Source: Spongospora subterranea f. sp. subterranea (taxonomy: Eukaryota; Endomyxa: Phytomyxea; Phytomyxea; Plasmodiophorida). Taken from it: DNA of 64,000 nucleotides. This document shows, in pieces, positions 35,411 to 45,500 of the stretch. The stretch lies in assembly GCA_049724395.1 (NCBI GenBank), contig JAUGWO010000112.1, positions 186,001 through 250,000 on the forward strand, written 5' to 3'. The position numbers and the translations under genes are program-made. The notes under the pieces are model-generated. The model was given only the letters and a program-made list of their open reading frames with translations, was not told the origin of the DNA and made no database searches. Numbering within the stretch: the stretch's first letter is position 1; every line of letters begins with the position of its first letter.

Positions 35411-36550
35411 GTCGTGCTAATGTGGTGAGGGAACGTATAATAGGGCAGTACAGTCGTCTTATTGTCAATACCACTCAGATCAAGAACACAGTGATTCATT
35501 ATTAGGTCGTGCTAATGTGGTGAGGGAACGTATAATAGGGCAGTACAGTCGTCTTATTGTCAATACCACTCAGATCAAGAACACAGTGATTCATTATTAG
35601 GTCGTGCTAATGTGGTGAGGGAACGTATAATAGGGCAGTACAGTCGTTATTGTCAATACCACTCAGATCAAGAACACAGTGATTCATTATTAGGTCGTGC
35701 TAATGTGGTGAGGGAACGTATAATAGGGCAGTACAGTCGTCTCATTGTCAATACCACTCAGATCAAGAACAGAGTGATTCATTATTAGGTCGTGCTAATG
35801 TGGTGAGGGAACGTATAATAGGGCAGTACAGTCGTCTTATTGTCAATACCACTCAGATCAAGAACAGAGTGATTCATTATTAGGTCGTGCTAATGTGGTG
35901 AGGGAACGTATAATAGGGCAGTACAGTCGTCTCATTGTCAATACCACTCAGATCAAGAACACAGTGATTCATTATTAGGTCGTGCTAATGTGGTGAGGGA
36001 ACGTATAATAGGGCAGTACAGTCGTCTTATTGTCAATACCACTCAGATCAAGAACAGAGTGATTCATTATTAGGTCGTGCTAATGTGGTGAGGGAACGTA
36101 TAATAGGGCAGTACAGTCGTCTCATTGTCATAATACCACTCAGATCAAGAACAGAGTGATTCATTATTAGGTCGTGCTAATGTGGTGAGGGAACGTATAA
36201 TAGGGCAGTACAGTCGTCTTATTGTCAATACCACTCAGATCAAGAACACAGTGATTCATTATTAGGTCGTGCTAATGTGGTGAGGGAACGTATAATAGGG
36301 CAGTACAGTCGTCTCATTGTCAATACCACTCAGATCAAGAACACAGTGATTCATTATTAGGTCGTGCTAATGTGGTGAGGGAACGTATAATAGGGCAGTA
36401 CAGTCGTCTCATTGTCAATACCACTCAGATCAAGAACAGAGTGATTCATTATTAGGTCGTGCTAATGTGGTGAGGGAACGTATAATAGGGCAGTACAGTC
36501 GTCTCATTGTCAATACCACTCAGATCAAGAACACAGTGATTCATTATTTA
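35411..36550. repeat. 95-bp minisatellite array, 12 copies
   Basis: Unit gtcgtgctaatgtggtgag, ggaacgtataatagggcag, tacagtcgtcttattgtc, aataccactcagatcaag, aacacagtgattcattatta. Copies start at 35411, 35506, 35601, 35694, 35789 and so on to 36456; one copy lacks 2 bp and one has 2 extra. Copies differ mainly at two sites (cttatt or ctcatt; acacag or acagag), in a mosaic pattern. The unit length is not a multiple of three, and the repeats are not translated. It abuts the 5' side of the next gene. Confidence 0.98.
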
Positions 36551-36791
36551 TTTCGATTGAACAGGGTTGAGAAGATAGGGATTACAATTGTGGTGCTGCT
36601 ACAAGAATTGAATGGCGCGATCTCACATCATCAACTGCACCGGTACGACGGGGCTGTGATTGGTGAACGAGCACACCGGGTCACAGAATACCATACACGC
36701 ACAGAATACCATTCCACTGTACACGTCGTGCTGCCGATTGATACCGACGGCTGGATAACGGTTCGGAAAGGATTCAGACCTCGACTCAAAC

Positions 36792-38039
36792 ATGGAGAAT
36801 CGCCCAACTTTAACACGGCGATGTGCCGGGTTTAAAAACCTCAGTCATTGGATGGACAGGGTGATGGATTGGAATGGTTCAGGAGACTTGGCAGACATCA
36901 CCAATAGACCACATGTCAAGTCTTATCATGTACAATCAAAATCCACCATATTTTACGAGAGCGGCAGTCCCAAATGGAATTCTGAATCTAAAGAGCAATT
37001 CAAACCGTACGATGTTAAGCAGGTTGCCGATGAGAACCATAATATTCTTCGTATGCATCAACAGTTGTTGGACGCTAAAATCTCGCGGTCTTTCCAACAC
37101 GAACTTCAAATTAATCCTCAGGCAGACAATTTACCGATTTCAATTGATGATTCCTCAGAAAATTCTAACGGAAATATCCCGGCTCATGAACACCATAGCT
37201 GCGGCGAACACGATATCGCAGATATGGTTCAAACAGAGTCGAATGCCGATACTGATGCCAAATACCCCCTTCCAAAAAGCAAATCAAAGGAAAAACTGGA
37301 AAAGAAGAAGCTGATTGGGGTACCGAAGCACAAATTGTCTCATGGACAGAAGGAAAAGAAGAATGCCCAAACGGTTAAATCAGAACATGATAAGTCAACC
37401 ACGACAACTCCTGATATGGCAAATGATACACAGCAGCATGACTCCATTGGCAATGTTGGCAATGAGACGCAGTCATTTCTGAAACAGTTTTCAAAACCGC
37501 TTCGTAAGCCGCGTACATTGTCGGAAGATGAAACTGCTGCCAAGGTAAAGCGACGACATGATGCTCAGCGAGCCATTAAAGCCAAATGGGACGCATCCCG
37601 ATTGGCGACAGTTAATCGGTCAGCTGCTACGACCAGGGCTCTGCCTGACACGACTGTGGCTTTCTTGCTAGGGAGGAGGCCTTTCGCCTCGTTTGGCGAG
37701 AATTGCGACGGACGGGTTCAAAACAAATCGTATATCACATTTAATGTAAATCCGGAGTTGTATCCGAATCAGCCGACGCAGGTTCAGACAGCGGATTCCG
37801 CAATCGAAAGGGTGATCCTGGAAAGAGGACCACAATCGATCGGCTGTAAGGAACGAATTGAAATGCTGCAAAACAAAAGTGTTCAAGCGAAGTTTGAACG
37901 AAGACAGATAACCTTGTCACGGTTAAGTCATAATACTGTGCCGACGACCAAGATAATGCGAAGTGCACCTGGACGAGAAAAGCAAAAGATACTGGCTAAG
38001 AAACGGGACCAGGACAATGGTTTTTTTGTTAGCCTATAA
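36792..38039 (+). CDS. Hydrophilic basic protein, unknown
   Basis: Single open frame of 415 codons from MENRPTLTRRCAGFKNLS to a stop at 38037-38039, no intron needed. It is rich in Lys, Ser, Asn, Gln and Asp, with a Lys-rich block (KSKSKEKLEKKKLIG), a helical basic stretch (DETAAKVKRRHDAQRAI, then KAKWDAS) and a Lys/Arg-rich end. The low-complexity character suggests a disordered scaffold or microtubule-associated protein; no domain is recognised. It starts 240 bp beyond the 95-bp array, which may hold its promoter. Confidence 0.6.
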   Translation: MENRPTLTRRCAGFKNLSHWMDRVMDWNGSGDLADITNRPHVKSYHVQSKSTIFYESGSPKWNSESKEQFKPYDVKQVADENHNILRMHQQLLDAKISRSFQHELQINPQADNLPISIDDSSENSNGNIPAHEHHSCGEHDIADMVQTESNADTDAKYPLPKSKSKEKLEKKKLIGVPKHKLSHGQKEKKNAQTVKSEHDKSTTTTPDMANDTQQHDSIGNVGNETQSFLKQFSKPLRKPRTLSEDETAAKVKRRHDAQRAIKAKWDASRLATVNRSAATTRALPDTTVAFLLGRRPFASFGENCDGRVQNKSYITFNVNPELYPNQPTQVQTADSAIERVILERGPQSIGCKERIEMLQNKSVQAKFERRQITLSRLSHNTVPTTKIMRSAPGREKQKILAKKRDQDNGFFVSL

Positions 38040-38102
38040 GTATCTAAGGACGTTTATCCAATCACAATAATACATTTGGATATCTACAATAGATGCAGTT
38101 TA

Positions 38103-39284
38103 CTATTTAATCTGTTCAGGTTGAGAGCCGACCTCGCGACGGAACCATTCATCGTCATCTGTACCACTGGAATGGTATTCTTCGTCAGCAGCATCACCTG
38201 CAGGAGCACTTTCCGCCCCTTCTTTTTGTCCCCGCCGGCGTTTCTTGCTTTCCATGGTCTTGGCCGTTTTCCTCTTGACGTTCTCCTCCTGTATCGCACG
38301 TCGAGTCGCCTTGCTAGCCTGTTTTTCGGCATAAGCCCTGCGCATCTCGGCAATCTCCTCTGGCGTCTTGTTCACGAAGCGATTGTAGATGACGGGACCA
38401 TCACACACACCTTCCTCGATTTTCAACAACTGCAGACACATTCGGGGGCCGATTTCTTGCAGACGAATGGCGCTCTGATGCGATTGGCGATTACCGCGGC
38501 CGACATAATCCTGAGGCAGTACGACTCGGGAGTCTTCTCCATCTTCATATTCGCTCTCACTGACATTTCCTTTCAGGACATAGTCACTAATATCGGCAAA
38601 TTTATGCAGGTCGGGGATCTTGGCACGGATCACCTTCTTTACAGTTTTGGTGAGACCGGCAGGAGATGCATTCACCATATAATGGCGGAAATGGATGCAG
38701 TCCCGTTCAATATCATATGAAAATAGGACAACACGGCGGCAATCGTTTAATTTCACCTTTTGCACGTTGACAGTAGGGAACATGTTCTGGAACATGGCGG
38801 CAACGATAGGTAAGACGTGATCACCGCCAGTATATTCTTTGCATGTGAAATTGTTCAACACGACTAGAGGAGAATGCATAAGGTGATGCTGCATAGCGAC
38901 CATAGGATGGCGCGACATTCGAGCTACATCGGCGGCCAAAGTATATTGTGTGACACGCATTGTCAGCGTTGGGCCACGAGGGACGCGAATAAACCGAGCG
39001 TTCACACCAAGATCCGTTTGTGAGAACGCCATCAAATGGGTAACGCCCAATGGACCGGTAACGGCAAGAAGATCACGAAGCTTGGTCTTGGACCGCTCCT
39101 GAAGTCGTCGAGCGGTATATGGTTCCATAACGACTCGCATATTGGCGATTAGGTCGACCACAGGTTGGGCAACGGATTTTCCACGGCGAAGGATCAAAGA
39201 CCGAGGGGCGGCCGCTTCTTCTGCTGATTCATCACGAACGTGGGTACGCCTCTTCTTACGCTTAGCACCGTGCCCCCGAGCCAT
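38103..39284 (-). CDS. PPAN: Peter Pan / SSF1 Brix-domain ribosome biogenesis factor
   Basis: Nucleolar factor for 27S pre-rRNA processing and 60S assembly. MARGHGAKRKKRRTHVRDE is the usual SSF1 start. The Brix domain follows: MRVVMEPYTARRLQERSK, KLRDLLAVTGPLGVTHL, GVNARFIRVPRGPTLTMR, FPTVNVQKVKLNDCRRVV, FRHYMVNASPAGLTK, and later IRLQEIGPRMCLQLLKIEE. An acidic/basic tail ends EVGSQPEQIK. 393 residues, one exon. The upstream in-frame Met at 39407 is less likely because MARGHGAKRKK is conserved. Confidence 0.94.
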   Translation of the reverse strand: MARGHGAKRKKRRTHVRDESAEEAAAPRSLILRRGKSVAQPVVDLIANMRVVMEPYTARRLQERSKTKLRDLLAVTGPLGVTHLMAFSQTDLGVNARFIRVPRGPTLTMRVTQYTLAADVARMSRHPMVAMQHHLMHSPLVVLNNFTCKEYTGGDHVLPIVAAMFQNMFPTVNVQKVKLNDCRRVVLFSYDIERDCIHFRHYMVNASPAGLTKTVKKVIRAKIPDLHKFADISDYVLKGNVSESEYEDGEDSRVVLPQDYVGRGNRQSHQSAIRLQEIGPRMCLQLLKIEEGVCDGPVIYNRFVNKTPEEIAEMRRAYAEKQASKATRRAIQEENVKRKTAKTMESKKRRRGQKEGAESAPAGDAADEEYHSSGTDDDEWFRREVGSQPEQIK

Positions 39285-39481
39285 AATTCGAAATTTCAGA
39301 TTGCGCCAGAGCTGCACAATGCATGCGAGCGAGCCTTTACACTCAGGAATTCCGTGGCGGACACCGTGGCGGTACTTCATCCAGGATACACAGTAGAAAT
39401 TTTTCATGGGTAAACATGAATATTTGATGATATTCTAGATTATTCTCGGTATTCCCGAAATACGCAACTAAATTCCACTTT

Positions 39482-41950
39482 ATTGGCACGTTCCACCACA
39501 CGTAATATTCCACCCCCATTCTCTCACCGTTCCACCACCGTTAAACACGTAATATCACCGTTCCACCCCCATTCTCTCACCGTTCCACCACCGTTAAACA
39601 CGTAATATCACCGCTCCACCCCCATTCTCTCACCGTTCCACCACCGTTAAACACGTAATATCACCGTTCCACCCCCATTCTCTCACCGTTCCACCACCGT
39701 TAAACACGTAATATCACCGCTCCACCCCCATTCTCTCACCGTTCCACCACCGTTAAACACGTAATATCACCGTTCCACCCCCATTCTCTCCGTTCCACCA
39801 CCGTTAAACACGTAATATCACCGCTCCACCCCCATTCTCTCACCGTTCCACCACCGTTAAACACGTAATATCACCGTTCCACCCCCATTCTCTCACCGTT
39901 CCACCACCGTTAAACACGTAATATCACCGCTCCACCCCCATTCTCTCACCGTTCCACCACCGTTAAACACGTAATATCACCGCTCCACCCCCATTCTCTC
40001 ACCGTTCCACCACCGTTAAACACGTAATATCACCGCTCCACCCCCATTCTCTCACCGTTCCACCACCGTTAAACACGTAATATCACCGCTCCACCCCCAT
40101 TCTCTCACCGTTCCACCACCGTTAAACACGTCTCACCGTTCCACCATTCTCCGTTAAACACGTAATATCACCGCTCCACCCCCATTCTCTCACCGTTCCA
40201 CCACCGTTAAACACGTAATATCACCGCTCCACCCCCATTCTCTCACCGTTCCACCACCGTTAAACACGTAATATCACCGTTAAACACGTAATATCCACCC
40301 CCATTCTCTCACCGTTCCACCACCGTTAAACACGTAATATCACCGCTCCACCCCCATTCTCTCACCGTTCCACCACCGTTAAACACGTAATATCTCTCTC
40401 ACCGTTCCACCACCGTTAAACACGTAATATCACCGCTCCACCCCCATTCTCTCACCGTTCCACCACCGTTAAACACGTAATATCACCGCTCCACCCCCAT
40501 TCTCTCACCGTTCCACCACCGTTAAACACGTAATATCACCGCTCCACCCCCATTCTCTCACCGTTCCACCACCGTTAAACACGTAATATCACCGTTCCAC
40601 CCCCATTCTCTCACCGTTCCACCACCGTTAAACACGTAATATCACCGCTCCACCCCCATTCTCTCACCGTTCCACCACCGTTAAACACGTAATATCACCG
40701 CTCCACCCCCATTCTCTCACCGTTCCACCACCGTTAAACACGTAATATCACCGTTCCACCCCCATTCTCTCACCGTTCCACCACCGTTAAACACGTAATA
40801 TCACCGTTCCACCCCCATTCTCTCACCGTTCCACCACCGTTAAACACGTAATATCACCGCTCCACCCCCATTCTCTCACCGTTCCACCACCGTTAAACAC
40901 GTAATATCACCGCTCCACCCCCATTCTCTCACCGTTCCACCACCGTTAAACACGTAATATCACCGCTCCACCCCCATTCTCTCACCGTTCCACCACCGTT
41001 AAACACGTAATATCACCGTTCCACCCCCATTCTCTCACCGTTCCACCACCGTTAAACACGTAATATCACCGCTCCACCCCCATTCTCTCACCGTTCCACC
41101 ACCGTTAAACACGTAATATCACCGCTCCACCCCCATTCTCTCACCGTTCCACCACCGTTAAACACGTAATATCACCGTTCCACCCCCATTCTCTCACCGT
41201 TCCACCACCGTTAAACACGTAATATCACCGTTCCACCCCCATTCTCTCACCGTTCCACCACCGTTAAACACGTAATATCACCGCTCCACCCCCATTCTCT
41301 CACCGTTCCACCACCGTTAAACACGTAATATCACCGCTCCACCCCCATTCTCTCACCGTTCCACCACCGTTAAACACGTAATATCACCGCTCCACCCCCA
41401 TTCTCTCACCGCTCCACCCCCACCGTTCCACCACCGTTAAACACGTAATATCACCGCTCCACCCCCATTCTCTCACCGTTCCACCACCGTTAAACACGTA
41501 ATATCACCGCTCCACCCCCATTCTCTCACCGTTCCACCACCGTTAAACACGTAATAATCCACCCCCATTCTCTCACCGTTCCACCACCGTTAAACACGTA
41601 ATATCACCGCTCCACCCCCATTCTCTCACCGTTCCACCACCGTTAAACACGTAATATCACCGTTCCACCCCCATTCTCTCACCGTTCCACCACCGTTAAA
41701 CACGTAATATCACCGTTCCACCCCCATTCTCTCACCGTTCCACCACCGTTAAACACGTAATATCACCTCCACCCCCATTCTCTCACCGTTCCACCACCGT
41801 TAAACACGTAATATCACCGCTCCACCCCCATTCTCTCACCGTTCCACCACCGTTAAACACGTAATATCACCGTTCCACCCCCATTCTCTCACCGTTCCAC
41901 CACCGTTAAACACGTAATATCACCGCTCCACTCCCATTCTCCCACCATCA
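39482..41950. repeat. 53-bp minisatellite array, about 46 copies
   Basis: Unit ccgttccaccaccgttaaac, acgtaatatcaccgctcc, acccccattctctca. Copies alternate between ccgctccaccccc and ccgttccaccccc variants without strict order; a few are truncated or fused (near 40130, 40270, 40390, 41410, 41555 and 41765). The strand is strongly C-rich: G is nearly absent apart from CG dinucleotides. No spacers differ between copies, so this is not a CRISPR-like array. It lies directly between PPAN and a foldback element. Confidence 0.98.
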
Positions 41951-41965
41951 AACACGTCATGGGGC

Positions 41966-42415
41966 GGGGCGACCAAGCTCGTTGTTACTGATGCCATGAT
42001 GAGTATTGCGAACTTCGAAGTTGAGAAAACTTTGGAATGCAATGGAGTTGGTTCAAGGAGGCAGGCGTTCTTTTACTGGAACTCGAGTCGTGGCCGACTT
42101 CAGTAAGACGCAATAATCCTGACACTAAAAATCGCTGCGTCAATTGTTGATTACAATTGAGACCAGAAAAAATCAGACTTGATCGATGGTAAAACCCTTC
42201 AGGAGCTAGCATGATCAGCGAGTCGAAATCCCCTACGGTGATCAAAAACTGACGCAGCAACTTGTGATGCCAAGAGTATTGCGTCTTACTGAGGTCGGAC
42301 TCGAGTTCCAGTCAAGGAACGCCCTGCCCTCCTTGAACCAACTCCATGCATTCCAAGACTTTGTCAAATTCGGCGTTCGCAATACTCATCATTGCAACGC
42401 TTGGTCGCCCGCACC
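41966..42415. repeat. 450-bp foldback (arms about 170 bp)
   Basis: Left arm 41966-42150 (ggcgaccaagctcg, gatgagtattgcgaacttcg, ggaatgcaatggagttgg, ctcgagtcgtggccgactt, cagtaagacgcaat, tcgctgcgtcaa) is mirrored by right arm 42240-42415 (gacgcagcaac, gtattgcgtcttactgagg, tcggactcgagttccagt, ccaactccatgcattcc, cgttcgcaatactcatcat, gcttggtcgccc), with roughly 15-20% mismatch and small gaps. The loop is about 90 bp. No coding capacity is recognised. A MITE or foldback element, or an old inverted duplication, is likely. Confidence 0.88.
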
Positions 42416-42536
42416 CGTGCTCGCCTCTCAGATTTTATTAAAAAGGTAAGAAGCACGTACCGTCTCGTGCCATTTGAGCGGGAACAGGAGATTCGGGAAT
42501 GCTGCGATAATGATAAATATTCAGTATATTATTTGA

Positions 42537-45500
42537 TTATGAGTCAATAAGGGCCCGAACACGTTCGAGGTTGTGTTGAATCTCCTCGCAATGTGCCTCA
42601 GAAATCGTTGATAAACTTGCACGTTGGCTGATCAGTTGTTGTCTAACCATCGCGCACCCTTTTTGGCAATCATAAACCAGACTCCATAGTGTATTCGAGG
42701 CAAGCCTGACCGTTTGCAACTCCGTTTTAGCATCAGCAACCCTGAGGTGATTAACCAACACGGTAATCAGGCGGGTACTGGATAGCATCGCAGGTTTTAC
42801 CGGACCGTAAAACGACAGATTGTGGATGAATGTAATTGATGCGATCCGGACACTTTTCGCTTTGGATGAACAGCAGTCTAAGACGATGTCATAAAATTCA
42901 GGGATCAACATGTTGGCTACGTGAGCTTGACCCGGCCCACTACGAGCACAGCACGATAAGAAAAGCAGAACTGGGGATTGCAATATCGTTCGTCTGGATT
43001 TCCATCCACGCCGTAATTCGTTTAGGCAGGCCTCGATTACACTGGAGCGCAATATCGAAGGCAGCGTTTCGGAATTTGATGCAAATCCTTGCAGGCATTG
43101 TAGAGCCAATCTAGTTAACTGCGGCGGCGATGTTCGCGAGTTAACAACGATTTCGATTATCGCGGAAAGAATGCTTGAACGCTTCTGTTTTTTCGATTGC
43201 CCAGACAGAACAATCTTAGCATCCGGACAATCCGCACATAAATTCGAGCATAACTCCAGCAGATGATGGTGTAACGACTTGAATTCCGAACCGTGACGCC
43301 ATATTCTCAATGTCAACGGGCCGATGGCCAAGGAATTGACTACCTGAGTCTTGACCGTCACCGGACAGTTGAAGAGCAAAGCCTTGACGCATACGATCAG
43401 AAGTTGCATATCAAGATAAATAGGCGTCAGTAATGCAGAGCTCCCAGGAGGTGCAGAAAATTGTCGCGCCACCGCGATATTATGCAAAGCATCAATCCGA
43501 TCGAGTAATAGCTTCAACGTCGGGTCGGTATTGGGAGATAATAAGGATTTCGATGACTGAGGGGCGATCTTGGCCAAGTATGTTAGAGTGCGCCCATAAA
43601 GCCACGCGTCGATGGGAGGAGAATCGTTGGGCTCCTGTTGATAATAACTTCGTCGATTCAAGCTCAGGATAATCATCCTAACCAGCCGTTGCAAAAGGGC
43701 CGCGATCACTGAACCTTGAAGCGGATCATCAGAAACCCGATCAAATACGAAATCTGGTCGTGACATCTCCTCGCAGATTGCAATAAGCAACTGACAGGAC
43801 GCGCACTGCAAACTGACATTTGACGTTGATAAAGTGCTGCCGATATGCTTGAGGAAATCGGCTGGAATGTTGGGTGTACCACGAATCAAAACTGGAACAA
43901 GACTTGAAGGAGTCAGACAACCAAGAAAATCAACAACCGATTCGATACGGCATGATAAATCAGGACGCGACATAACACGACCGAAAAACCGTATTGAATT
44001 AGTTATGAGCTGGGTGTTGGTGCAAATATTATCCCGACCATGTCCTAGATCGATTATACGACGGAGAATATCCAGCCAGACTAAACCACATTCAATGGCA
44101 ACTGGCTCCTCCATGACAGACCAAGTGTTGATGGGCTCATTAGGCGCCAACAGCGAAGAAGATTCTCTCACATGAGCAGTCCAAGGAATCATCAGCGAAT
44201 CGACATCCAAAAACCTGAGAAACATAGGAAACTGAGCAAAATCAAAAATCTGGGAAATAACGGCATCGGGAGAAATCGTCAGCAGCCTCATGATTAGGTA
44301 CAGAAAAGAAAGAAAAAATGATGGCGATGAATTCGCGGAACGTATCCAACCTGGGATATAAGTGACCACGCCCATCAACGAGCGCCTTGCATCTTCGTCG
44401 TTATCCTCAGCTCCCATCGGGACCGTCGCCATTAAGGCTATGGCTGCTTGTCTAACGATTGGCGCCTGAGAATGATCGGCGCTAAGATGAAGAGCCGTTG
44501 ACCACATATCCATTCCAGCGCTGGCAGAAGATGTGATTGCAGAGTATAATTCAGGGACGTGAGCGAACCGCGTTAGCAACGATAGTGCCTGGGCGCGAAG
44601 CTGCGACTCACGGTCAGTGATGAGACGCCAGGTCCATCGTAGAGAACCGTCAGCCATTAAACATTCAGGTGGAATCGCTGAAGATTCCGATAGTTGAAGC
44701 AGAGTCTTAACAGCCGAGCGGATACCTGACTGCCCGATGAACGAGTTCGGCAATCGGTTCGACGACAAAAATACGACACACGACGAAGCAACCACAGCCA
44801 AACCTGATTCCTCAAACGCCGTCATGTTCATAATTGAATAACAAGATTGGATATACGATTTGGCATAAAACGGCAATGTGATCATAGAGTAAAGATTTTG
44901 CAGAGCGTTGAAAAGACTCGAAAACACATCAGCTCGATAATCCGAAACATGTTGAAGTATCCGGAATGTGAGGTCCAGCAATCCAAACAACAGAACTTCG
45001 GTGAACGACGATGAATGGTCTCCAGACCCATTGTTTAACCGACCGACAACGATCGGTAAAACGTTGAAGACGATTATTTCTAGTATTTTGGCTAGGAAAG
45101 ACTGATTTGCTGCTGGAAACACTAACGCGTCAAGCAGCGTTATAACGGCGATATCATCATCTCGACTCAATGGAGCTGTTGAGAAAAAACGATCAAGGGC
45201 TGAATGATCATCTATTTCTAAGAGTGCTTTTGCACTCAACATATCGACTGTACAAAAAGCTTTCAGGCTAGAAGTGGCCTCCAAAAGCTCAGAAAACCTT
45301 GTTGAATCTCTAATACGAATAAGAAGGTCCTTCATAATCCCTTTTACGTCGGTTCGGGGAGGCAAATCACGACTAGAAGCCATCTGATCTCGGATGATTC
45401 TGGTAATCCGTTGATTGTGATCAAGAGATTTTTCATACAGACGCTCTATTGGCGTTAAGTGGATCGACTTGAAAGGGCAACGATAAAATGAGAGGACTTT

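Noticed and set aside
39482-41950. CRISPR-like array
   Set aside because: Units are contiguous and near-identical with no unique spacers, and the setting is eukaryotic; it is a minisatellite.
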